Assembly (NCBI GenBank): GCA_024684375.1
Contig: JAIKWZ010000019.1
Location: 1 to 64,000, forward strand
DNA from: Clostridiales bacterium
GTDB lineage: Bacteria > Bacillota > Clostridia > Christensenellales > Aristaeellaceae
Length of the DNA stretch: 64,000 nucleotides
Direction of reading: 5' to 3'
Under the pieces are notes generated by a model that was not told the origin of the DNA, did no database searches, and saw nothing but the letters and a program-made list of their open reading frames with translations. Of this stretch, positions 26,590 through 34,071 are shown piece by piece. Both the position numbers and the translations under genes were made by a program. Numbering within the stretch: the stretch's first letter is position 1; the number at the start of each line of letters is the position of its first letter.

Positions 26590-28227
26590 TTATTCTGCGT
26601 AGTTGTCGGGCAGGTCGTTTTCAAACAGCACCGCGTCGCCGGAGGAGACAAAGTCCCTTATCCTGCGTGTGGCCTCGTCAAGGCTGTCCACCTGTATGAC
26701 GCCGGCGCGGTCGAAACCGGCCTTTATCAGCCCCTGAAGGATGGGCGAAGAGTGTTTCTTGCCCACCAGTATAGCCGCGTCGCAGTACTGCGCTATCTGC
26801 CCGCCCAGCTCAAAGTTGTATTTTTCCTCGTCCGCGCCCATCTCCACAAATCCGGGAGTGACCACCAGGTGCTTCCCCGGGAAGCAGGACAGTATCCTCA
26901 GCGCCTCTTTCGCGCCGACCGGGTTAGAGTTGAACGCGTCATCCAGCACGTTTATCTCGCCCTTTATCAGCTGCAAACGGTGTTCCACCGGCTTAATGCG
27001 GGCAATACCCCCGGCTATTTCCTCAAGCGACAGTCCCATTTCCTTTGCCGCCAGCGCGGACAGGACCACATTTGACAGATTGTGGCGCCCAAGTATCTGG
27101 GTCTCGCACGCCTGGCGCTCGCCCTGTTTTGTCACCAGGTCAAAACGTGAACCGAAAGCGCCCGTTTCGATATTCTCCGCCCACATATCGCAGGCAGGAT
27201 TCTCAAGCCCGCTCAAAAACTTTTTGCAGGGGGCTTTTTTGTACATTTTATCTACCCATGCCCCGTCGGATGCGAAAAACGCGCTGCCGTTTTTGCCCAG
27301 AGCCTCGATGAGCTCGTACTTGGCTTTTGCCACCGTCTCCACGTTTCCGAATGTCTCAAGGTGCTGCGCGCCCACTGAGGTTATAAGCGCGATTTCAGGC
27401 GCGACGATCTGGGTAAGCTCCCTTATATCACCGACATGCCGCGAGCCCATCTCCGCAAGGAACACCTGCGCGTCCTGGGGCAGGCGGTTGTTTATGACCG
27501 TGCACAGCCCCATGGGCGTGTTGGTGGAACCGGGGCTGATGTAGGTCTTATACTTGCCTTCGAGTATGGTGCCCAGGGCGTACTTGGTGCCGGTCTTGCC
27601 GAAGCTGCCAGTTATGGCTACCTTGATGAGTTTCGGGTTCTGAGCCAGTTTCTCCCTTGCTGAACGCTTGAATCCCTCGTTTATCCGGTTTTCAACAGGC
27701 AAAGAGGCGCGAGAGCTCAGATATACGATAAACGGCAGCGCGGCCATGAGCGTCATGGGCGACACCCACATGAGCATGCTGCTGCAGTCTTCAACATATC
27801 TGGCGATGATGAGCGCCAGAAGCGCCGTGCACAGCAGCGTCACGCAGGCGTTCGCGGCGATCAGCCGGCGGCATCTTTTGGTATACACCAGCGGTTTTTT
27901 CTGTTTGGCAGTGAAAAACCTGTACGCCTCGCGTCCGCACATAACCGCGTAAAACGCTATTATAAGCACACGCGCTATCCGCATGGCGTTGGCTCTTTCC
28001 CCGGTAAACACCGGGATAACGATCGTGGGCAGTATGATCTGCGCCGCCAGACATACAAGCCCGGTTATCATCGTCACGCCCTGCCACTCGTGTTTATAGC
28101 GCATAAGGTGGCGCATATATCCGTCGGGCTGGTAGCTTTCCAGCTGCAGCATGTGGATGTAATGCAGCGAGACTAAGTTAAGCCCCAGCCAGGTCAGAGC
28201 CAGCTCCGCAATAAGTAAGCCCCACAT
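26590..28227 (-). CDS. murF: Membrane-anchored MurF-like Mur ligase
   Basis: Mur ligases of the MurF type add D-Ala-D-Ala to the UDP-MurNAc-tripeptide. Here the first about 175 residues are five predicted membrane helices in place of the usual MurF UDP-binding domain. Ligase motifs follow: ATP loop ITGSFGKTGTK (205-214 region), EMGSRHVGDI, the Mur central motif LGRHNLSNVVLSALAAKEMG, VEHRLQ and DDAFNSNPVGAKEAL. The P-loop reads TGSFGKTGTK instead of the usual GTNGKTTTK. Ddl, the D-Ala-D-Ala source, is 26 bases downstream. The MurF role is likely but the UDP-substrate site is not recognisable. Total length is 545 residues, about 90 more than usual. Confidence 0.75.
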   Translation of the reverse strand: MWGLLIAELALTWLGLNLVSLHYIHMLQLESYQPDGYMRHLMRYKHEWQGVTMITGLVCLAAQIILPTIVIPVFTGERANAMRIARVLIIAFYAVMCGREAYRFFTAKQKKPLVYTKRCRRLIAANACVTLLCTALLALIIARYVEDCSSMLMWVSPMTLMAALPFIVYLSSRASLPVENRINEGFKRSAREKLAQNPKLIKVAITGSFGKTGTKYALGTILEGKYKTYISPGSTNTPMGLCTVINNRLPQDAQVFLAEMGSRHVGDIRELTQIVAPEIALITSVGAQHLETFGNVETVAKAKYELIEALGKNGSAFFASDGAWVDKMYKKAPCKKFLSGLENPACDMWAENIETGAFGSRFDLVTKQGERQACETQILGRHNLSNVVLSALAAKEMGLSLEEIAGGIARIKPVEHRLQLIKGEINVLDDAFNSNPVGAKEALRILSCFPGKHLVVTPGFVEMGADEEKYNFELGGQIAQYCDAAILVGKKHSSPILQGLIKAGFDRAGVIQVDSLDEATRRIRDFVSSGDAVLFENDLPDNYAE

Positions 28228-28229
28228 AT

Positions 28230-28997
28230 CTATGCCCCCAGAAAGCTGTCTGCTATCGCCATAAATCGGGCGAACTGCTCTATATACGCAAAGTGCGTGC
28301 CGCCCTCAAAAACGATAAGCGCGGCATCCTTTATTTCCTGCTCCATTTTTCTGCCCATCCACAGCGGCGTGGCGGTATCGTACTCGCCCCACACCAGAAG
28401 CGTCGGGCATGTTATTTTCTCCAGGCAGTATGACAGATCCTCGTCTATTACCTTTTTGAATATCTCCCTCATGCGGGGAGAGGCGTTTTTGTAATCCTCC
28501 GAGCCGAAACGGCTGCGCACGGCGTTGTTTATCTTCTCCACGCCTCCGTCGCCCAGCACGCGCCGCGTCAGGGGATTGTCGTACACTTTTTTAAGCCTTG
28601 ACGCGAGCGAAGGCCGGCAGACGGCCTGCTGGTCTTTGAGCCCGGCGCAGCCCGTAAGCAACTGTTTGGAAACGATGCCAGGTCGCAGGTCCGCTATCTT
28701 GAGCGCTACCCTGCCCCCGAAAGAGTGCGCTATCAGGGCAGTGCTGGCTATGCCCAGCTCGTCCATAAGCGCCAGCACGCAGCGGGCGTACTCACTGACG
28801 CCCCAGTCTGCGTTGGGCTCCTCGCTGGCCCCGAAACCCGGAAAATCGAGGTTCAGCACCCTGAAGCGGGTGCAGAGGCGTTTCTGGACGCCCAGGAAGC
28901 TCTGCACCGAGCCGCCCCAGCCATGCAGCAGAGTGACCCACTCGCCTTCTCCGCTCACCTCGTAATGAAGCTTTATGCCTGAATATGTAAACTCCAA
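28230..28997 (-). CDS. Alpha/beta hydrolase
   Basis: This 255-residue protein has the fold's features: LLHGWGG oxyanion loop, nucleophile elbow AHSFGGR with the catalytic Ser, a later Asp in VWGEYDTATPL and His in GGTHFAY. It has no signal peptide. The reaction is unknown. The start codon is TTG, with GGAGG 7 bases ahead. It sits between rimI and the MurF-like gene with 2-12 base gaps, so it is co-transcribed with cell-wall and translation genes. Confidence 0.85.
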   Translation of the reverse strand: MEFTYSGIKLHYEVSGEGEWVTLLHGWGGSVQSFLGVQKRLCTRFRVLNLDFPGFGASEEPNADWGVSEYARCVLALMDELGIASTALIAHSFGGRVALKIADLRPGIVSKQLLTGCAGLKDQQAVCRPSLASRLKKVYDNPLTRRVLGDGGVEKINNAVRSRFGSEDYKNASPRMREIFKKVIDEDLSYCLEKITCPTLLVWGEYDTATPLWMGRKMEQEIKDAALIVFEGGTHFAYIEQFARFMAIADSFLGA

Positions 28998-29009
28998 CAG
29001 CTTCCTCCG

Positions 29010-29492
29010 TCAGTCTTTGATAATAAACGGGTCGTTTTCCGGATGTCCTTCGGGCAAGGAGGGTGCGCAGAAAACAAACGCGTCTTCCCCCGTGTCGGCA
29101 TAGTAGCCCTTTGACACCCCTACCTTTATGAATCCATGCGTTTTGTACAGTTGCTGCGCAGGCAGATTGCTCCTTCTGCATTCCAGCTCCATGTACCCGC
29201 AGCCTGCGTCCGCCGCCGCCTGCATAAGCGCCCGAAGAAGCATACTGCCCCGGCCTTTACGGCGAAAATCCGGCTTGATCGCTATCGTGAGCAGGCGCGC
29301 CTCCGGAGGATTCACACCCGCGCAGCCCCAGCCCGCCAGCGTGTCGCCCTCAAATATCCCCATACATCTGAGCCAGGGGGCTGAAAGCGCGCTTTGTATG
29401 TCATCCCGGCTCCAGGGAGAGGCGAAGCTGCTTTGTTCGACTTCGAGCATTTCGTCCAGACGTGCTTCGTCCGTCAGGCAGCATACCGTCAT
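29010..29492 (-). CDS. rimI: Ribosomal protein S18 alanine N-acetyltransferase RimI (GNAT)
   Basis: The 160-residue GNAT protein has the acetyl-CoA loop DFRRKGRGSMLLRAL and a LECRRSNLPAQQLYKTHGF segment typical of RimI, which acetylates the N-terminus of S18. It starts with an ATG that overlaps the tsaB stop as ATGA. rimI placed after tsaE-tsaB is a widespread arrangement. The C-terminal 20 residues (after VFCAP) extend beyond the family core. A different protein target is possible. Confidence 0.87.
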   Translation of the reverse strand: MTVCCLTDEARLDEMLEVEQSSFASPWSRDDIQSALSAPWLRCMGIFEGDTLAGWGCAGVNPPEARLLTIAIKPDFRRKGRGSMLLRALMQAAADAGCGYMELECRRSNLPAQQLYKTHGFIKVGVSKGYYADTGEDAFVFCAPSLPEGHPENDPFIIKD

Positions 29493-30184
29493 TCGGTCTT
29501 CAGCCTTTCCTGCCGTTCCCGCTCCGCCTGAGACATCCTCAGGTACATCGGCGTCAGCTCCTGAGCATCCACCACGCTTTCCGGACGGGACAGCACGATC
29601 TCACCCGCCGCGGACGCGCGTATCACCCTCTGGGAAGACGGAGCGATAAGCGCCCTGTCCTTAAGCGTATTCCTGATCGCTTCCTCATGAACGTTCAGCC
29701 CGTCCCCGGTGAACAGAGCTCTTTCACCGGCAGGGAGCTCGGCTAATGCCTGTGCCAGCGGGACTGCCATGTCCTCCGTCAGCCTCTCCAGCGTTCCGCC
29801 CGCCTTCCTGAAAAAGGCAGTATACACCTGCTGTCTCCTGGCGTCAAGTATGGGTACGATCAGCCCCTCATACTGGACGGCCCATGCCAGCGTTTCGAGC
29901 GCGTCCACAGCCGCAGCCTTCGCGCCTGTGCCCTCGCACAGCCCCTTCGCGGCGCAGACGCCTATACGCACGCCCGTAAAAGAGCCCGGCCCTGTAACGG
30001 CTGCGAACACGTCTATATCTTTGGGGCGCAGCCCTTCGCTCCTTAACAGCTCCTCCAGCATTGGCATGAGCGTCTGGGAATGCGTAAGACCGTTGTTGGC
30101 CAGCCGTTCTCCCCTGAGCTTCCCGTCCGTTATCAGCGCAGCGGAGCAGGCCAGTGACGCGGTATCAAGCGCACATATATTCAA
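29489..30184 (-). CDS. tsaB: tRNA t6A biosynthesis protein TsaB
   Basis: TsaB is the partner of TsaD in making N6-threonylcarbamoyladenosine in tRNA. The 231-residue protein starts MNICALDTASLACSAAL and has the family motif VTGPGSFTGVRIG, followed by KGLCEGTGAKAAAVDALETLA. The start codon is TTG and overlaps the tsaE stop (TTGA), with GGAGG 7 bases upstream. tsaD is not in the window. Confidence 0.92.
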   Translation of the reverse strand: MNICALDTASLACSAALITDGKLRGERLANNGLTHSQTLMPMLEELLRSEGLRPKDIDVFAAVTGPGSFTGVRIGVCAAKGLCEGTGAKAAAVDALETLAWAVQYEGLIVPILDARRQQVYTAFFRKAGGTLERLTEDMAVPLAQALAELPAGERALFTGDGLNVHEEAIRNTLKDRALIAPSSQRVIRASAAGEIVLSRPESVVDAQELTPMYLRMSQAERERQERLKTE

Positions 30185-30657
30185 GCGGATGCCTCCGAAA
30201 ATGGAATAAGCGTTTCAAATACCTTCCCTGACCGGGCGTCCATGCCGAAGCAGCTGACTTCCAGCCTGCGCGTTTCGGACTCATCTCCTCGCGAGATATC
30301 TATCTCACAGCGTATGAGCGGCTTTTCTTCAAGTATCTCCGGCCACTCTATCATTGCCACACCGTCCGTGCCGATATGCTCATCCAGGCCGGTAAAGTAT
30401 ATCTCGTCCGCGCTGCTTAAACGGTACAGGTCAAAGTGGTACACCGGGCACACGCCCTCGTAGGGCTGCATTATGGTGAAGGACGGGCTTGCCATGGGTC
30501 GGTCCACTCCAAGCGATGAAGCAATCCCTCGAGCCAGCACGCTTTTGCCCGTGCCCAAATCGCCTCTGAGCAGCACCGTGTCCCCCGCCTTCAGGCAGCT
30601 TCCCAGCGTTTTGCCTATAAGGAAGGTCTCTTTTTCGCTTTTGCTTAAAAGTCTCAC
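30181..30657 (-). CDS. tsaE: tRNA t6A biosynthesis ATPase TsaE
   Basis: TsaE is the small ATPase that recycles the TsaBD complex. The 158-residue protein shows the P-loop LLRGDLGTGKSVLARG, SPSFTIMQPYEG, HFDLYRL and MIEWPE, all standard for the family. The start is a GTG that overlaps the galK stop (GTGA). It lies in the usual tsaE-tsaB-rimI order. Confidence 0.93.
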   Translation of the reverse strand: MRLLSKSEKETFLIGKTLGSCLKAGDTVLLRGDLGTGKSVLARGIASSLGVDRPMASPSFTIMQPYEGVCPVYHFDLYRLSSADEIYFTGLDEHIGTDGVAMIEWPEILEEKPLIRCEIDISRGDESETRRLEVSCFGMDARSGKVFETLIPFSEASA

Positions 30658-31877
30658 AGCCTGACTGCGCCCAACGGTCTCAGATACAGGGGCTTGACAG
30701 CGCCCTGTCCGAACACCGACTCCATATAAGCGGTGTAGCCGGACAGGTCAGAGAGCCTGACGAACGCCAGGATCGTGCCCGCGAATCCGCCTCCGTGGAC
30801 TCTCCAGGCCCCCCTGCCCTTCAGAAAACGCCTGCTCATCTCCAGAGCCAGGGGCATCTCCTGATTCTGTGAACATGCCACGTACAGGTTCTGCAGCAGC
30901 TTCCAGCTGCTTTCGCCGCTTTCGATTATACCATCGAGAAAACCGCAGAGGTCATCCTGTTTCAGGCAGGCGACCAGTTTTTCCACCCGCCTGTTCTCAT
31001 CCGCGAAATGCAGCGCGCGGAGTATCGCCCTGTCGGGGACTTTGTTTTTGAGCATGGGAATGGAGGTCTCTATCCTGTCCTCCACATCCCTTAAAGTCTC
31101 CCCGCCCAGCAGCCGGGCCACCTGCTTCATCTCGGTTGGGATAGAAGCGTATTCGCCTGTAAGGTTGGTGTGCTCGCCTCCGCAGCTCACTACACACGCG
31201 CAGAAACCCTTTTCGGCGAAATCGTACTCTATCTTTTCAACCAAAGCCGGCGTTTCGCCGAAATCGATGGTTACCATGCCGCCCACGGAAGACGCCATCT
31301 GGTCCATCAGCCCGCAGGGCTTCATGAAATAGTTGTTCTCCGCCCACTGAGCTACAGAAGCGTTGCTCTGGGCAGGCAGGGCATCAGCGTTGAACAGCAC
31401 GCTGAACGTCTTGCCCAGCATGACCTCGAACGCCGCGGAAGAGCTTAAGCCGCAGCCGCTGGCGACGTTGCTGGTGACGTACGCGTCAAATCCGCCCGCC
31501 TTATAGCCCAGGTTTTTCAGCCCCGCGGCCATGCCCCGTATCAGCGCCGCGCTGGTTCCCGCCTCAGCCTGAACGGGTCCAGACACTGTCAGGTCGCAGT
31601 GAACAGGCGCATCCAGCGCGTCAGAGATCAGGTTCACCGTGTCGGTGCCGTTCAGCCTTGCCAGCGCCACCGTATCCAGATCCACGCTGGCGGCCAGCAC
31701 CCGGCCCCGGTTGTGATCCGTATGGTTGCCCGCTATCTCTGTTCTGCCGGGGGCAGATATAAAGCAAGCGCCTTCAGCGTCCCCAAAAAAACCGGCGAAC
31801 GCGCCCTTCATCATGTCAAGGCGTTTTTGCTGTGTTTCAGCGTTCTGCTGTGTTCCGTAAAGCTTCAATAGATCCAT
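30654..31877 (-). CDS. galK: Galactokinase
   Basis: Galactokinase makes galactose-1-phosphate from galactose and ATP. The 407-residue GHMP kinase has the signature APGRTEIAGNHTDHNRGRVLA, the glycine-rich phosphate loop SNVASGCGLSSSAAFE and HGGGFAGTILAF. The start MDLLKLYG is preferred because GGGAG lies 5-6 bases ahead; an ATG four codons earlier is possible. It overlaps tsaE by 4 bases, so a sugar enzyme sits inside a housekeeping operon. It may work with the LacZ encoded at 17.4 kb, though galT and galE are not seen here. Confidence 0.92.
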   Translation of the reverse strand: MDLLKLYGTQQNAETQQKRLDMMKGAFAGFFGDAEGACFISAPGRTEIAGNHTDHNRGRVLAASVDLDTVALARLNGTDTVNLISDALDAPVHCDLTVSGPVQAEAGTSAALIRGMAAGLKNLGYKAGGFDAYVTSNVASGCGLSSSAAFEVMLGKTFSVLFNADALPAQSNASVAQWAENNYFMKPCGLMDQMASSVGGMVTIDFGETPALVEKIEYDFAEKGFCACVVSCGGEHTNLTGEYASIPTEMKQVARLLGGETLRDVEDRIETSIPMLKNKVPDRAILRALHFADENRRVEKLVACLKQDDLCGFLDGIIESGESSWKLLQNLYVACSQNQEMPLALEMSRRFLKGRGAWRVHGGGFAGTILAFVRLSDLSGYTAYMESVFGQGAVKPLYLRPLGAVRL

Positions 31878-31894
31878 ACTGTCTCCCATTATTC

Positions 31895-33430
31895 TCAGTT
31901 CTGTCTGGTTTCAAGAAACTCGATGTATTCGAAGCCCTCGAACACGTCGCCCTCTATGATCGCGCCCAGACCGCTCACCTGAGAAGTCGTCATGAGCGTG
32001 CCCTTTCTGAAAAACAAGCCTAAAAACGGCAGATCCTCCGCGATTTTCAGCTGTATCTGGCTCATTATGCTCTTGAACTCCGTTTCGTCCGTGGTGTTGT
32101 ACAGTCGCCTTAACAGCGCGTTCATGTCCGCAGACGAATAGCCGGAATAGTTCATCCTTCCGCTGGAATTGAGCAAAAAAGTGAGGTCAGGCATGACTGA
32201 CAGGTTGATCCCGCAAAGTGCCATATCAAAATCGCCGCTTTTGAGCCGTTTTTGCAGAGTGGACTTGCTCACCGTTTTGACCGTCACGCTTATCCCCAGC
32301 AGCTTGAGTTGGTCCCTTATAAGCTCCGCCGCATGAGTGCGGGTATTGGCGGCGTCGTCCACGCAGGTGGTTATCGTGAACTCCAGCTGGTTAAGCACGC
32401 CGTTTTCCACCTGGTCAAGTATGCCGTCGCCGTTATAGTCTCCCCAGCCCGCCTCCTTAAGCAGCATCAGCGCCCTTTCGGGAGATTTGTAATACACCGC
32501 GCTCTGGGGTTCGTACAGCCAGGAACCCGTGATTATGGGCACCTCACTCTCCATGACCATATCCATGTAGATATTTTTGGCAATGACGGAGGTATCGATT
32601 GCGTACATAAGCGCCTGGCGCGTGCGCACGTCCCTGAATATCTGCTTTTTTGAGTTGGGGATGAGCATTTCGTAAGTCAGTGTCGAATAGTCAACGCTCA
32701 TCCTGTCGTTGAGCAGCCTGCCGAGCGCGGCCGTCTGGCTGCGGGTAGGCACGGCGTTCACTTCTCCGCTGGTCAGCGCCCTTAAGGCGTCAGCCGTTTC
32801 GTCATAGCGGTATATGTACACCGTGTCTATGACAGGCGCCTTTTTCCACCAGTAGGGATTCGCGTCCATCTGTATCCAGTCCCCGTCTGAATAGTTGTAC
32901 ATGTAGGGGCCCGTACCGGTTGGCAGCGTCTCGTCCAGTGTGTTTCTGTGCAGGATCGGGTAGGTCATGGCGTAAAGGGTCAGCAGGCTTTCGTATTCTC
33001 CCGTCACCTTGACCGTATAAAGATCAATGACCTCCATCTTGCTTATGTAGGAACAGCGGGTGTAGTAAGGGGAATTCTCGCCTATGCTTTTTATGCGGCG
33101 GTAGCTTTCGTACACGTCGTTGGCGCTCAAGTACGTGCCGTCATGAAAGCGCACGTTCTGTCTGAGCTCGAAGGTGACCGTCTTGCCACTTACCGAATAG
33201 GATAAACACAGTTCCGGCGTCGGGCGCATCTCGTCGCTCAGCGCCATCACGCCCTCGAACACCAGGTTGTTTACGCTGACCAGATCCCTTTGAGTGCAGT
33301 ACAGCGGATTGATCGCCGCGCCCCTCTGGTACACCGTGCCGATGATAAAGCGCGTCATCCCTGAAGCGCAGGCAAAGCCCGAAAGCAGCAGCGCCAACAC
33401 CAAAAACGCGCAGATTAAACGTTTTGTCAT
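31895..33430 (-). CDS. Extracellular solute-binding protein, family 5 (peptide/nickel type), orphan
   Basis: The 511-residue protein has a signal peptide of about 23 residues with a clear hydrophobic core. The family 5 pattern follows: VYQRGAAINPLYC, FEGVMAL, and LRQNVRFHDGTYLSANDVYESYRRI. Such proteins bind peptides or other ligands for an ABC importer. The cysteine in GFACAS does not sit in a standard lipobox, so membrane anchoring is uncertain. There is no permease or ATPase gene nearby. It overlaps the coaE stop as ATGA and sits 17 bases before galK, inside a housekeeping operon. Confidence 0.85.
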   Translation of the reverse strand: MTKRLICAFLVLALLLSGFACASGMTRFIIGTVYQRGAAINPLYCTQRDLVSVNNLVFEGVMALSDEMRPTPELCLSYSVSGKTVTFELRQNVRFHDGTYLSANDVYESYRRIKSIGENSPYYTRCSYISKMEVIDLYTVKVTGEYESLLTLYAMTYPILHRNTLDETLPTGTGPYMYNYSDGDWIQMDANPYWWKKAPVIDTVYIYRYDETADALRALTSGEVNAVPTRSQTAALGRLLNDRMSVDYSTLTYEMLIPNSKKQIFRDVRTRQALMYAIDTSVIAKNIYMDMVMESEVPIITGSWLYEPQSAVYYKSPERALMLLKEAGWGDYNGDGILDQVENGVLNQLEFTITTCVDDAANTRTHAAELIRDQLKLLGISVTVKTVSKSTLQKRLKSGDFDMALCGINLSVMPDLTFLLNSSGRMNYSGYSSADMNALLRRLYNTTDETEFKSIMSQIQLKIAEDLPFLGLFFRKGTLMTTSQVSGLGAIIEGDVFEGFEYIEFLETRQN

Positions 33431-34071
33431 TCGTCCTCTTCCCTGTCCAGACGGCTGACCTTTCTGACCAGCGCCTGATACTGGCTGGACAGCTGGGCGT
33501 AGAGCCTGTCCAGTTGTCCACGGTTGTCTATCACCACATTTGCCCTGCGGGTCTTCTCCTCCAGGGTCATCTGGGACGCTATACGCGCCAGTGCGTGCTC
33601 CTTATCCATGCCGTCACGCTGCATGAGGCGCTCAAGCTGCAAGTCCTCGTCGCAGCTTATCAGCCAGGTCTCGTCGCACAGAGCGTCCATTCCCGTTTCG
33701 AACAGAAGAGGCACGTTCAGGAAGACCAGTTTCTCCCCCGCTTTGTCCGCCTGCTCGACCTCGTCCAGCATCGTCTTCTGTATCGCGGGATGGGTGATCG
33801 CGTCCAGCGCCTTGCGCTTGACAGGATCGTTGAACACTATGTCAGCCAGACGGGCCCGGTTGAGCGCTCCGCTTTCGTCGAATACCTCGTCGCCGAACTC
33901 GGCGCGGATCATGTCCAGCGTCTCTCCGGGCTCCCCGGTCAGCCGGCGCGATATCGCGTCCGCGTCCACGCAGCGGGCGCCCATGTCACCCAGCATCCGG
34001 GCCGCCTCGCTCTTGCCTGAGGCGATCCCTCCTGTGAGCCCGACTATATAGATGTTACGGTTTGCACTCAT
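33427..34071 (-). CDS. coaE: Dephospho-CoA kinase
   Basis: CoaE performs the last step of coenzyme A synthesis. The 214-residue protein starts with the P-loop VGLTGGIASGKSEAARML, then CVDADAISR and ITHPAI, LVFLNVPLLFETGMD, all standard. GGAGG lies 8 bases before the ATG. The start overlaps the polA end by 17 bases, an arrangement seen often in Firmicutes (polA with coaE). The usual mutM (fpg) gene between them is missing. Confidence 0.94.
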   Translation of the reverse strand: MSANRNIYIVGLTGGIASGKSEAARMLGDMGARCVDADAISRRLTGEPGETLDMIRAEFGDEVFDESGALNRARLADIVFNDPVKRKALDAITHPAIQKTMLDEVEQADKAGEKLVFLNVPLLFETGMDALCDETWLISCDEDLQLERLMQRDGMDKEHALARIASQMTLEEKTRRANVVIDNRGQLDRLYAQLSSQYQALVRKVSRLDREEDE

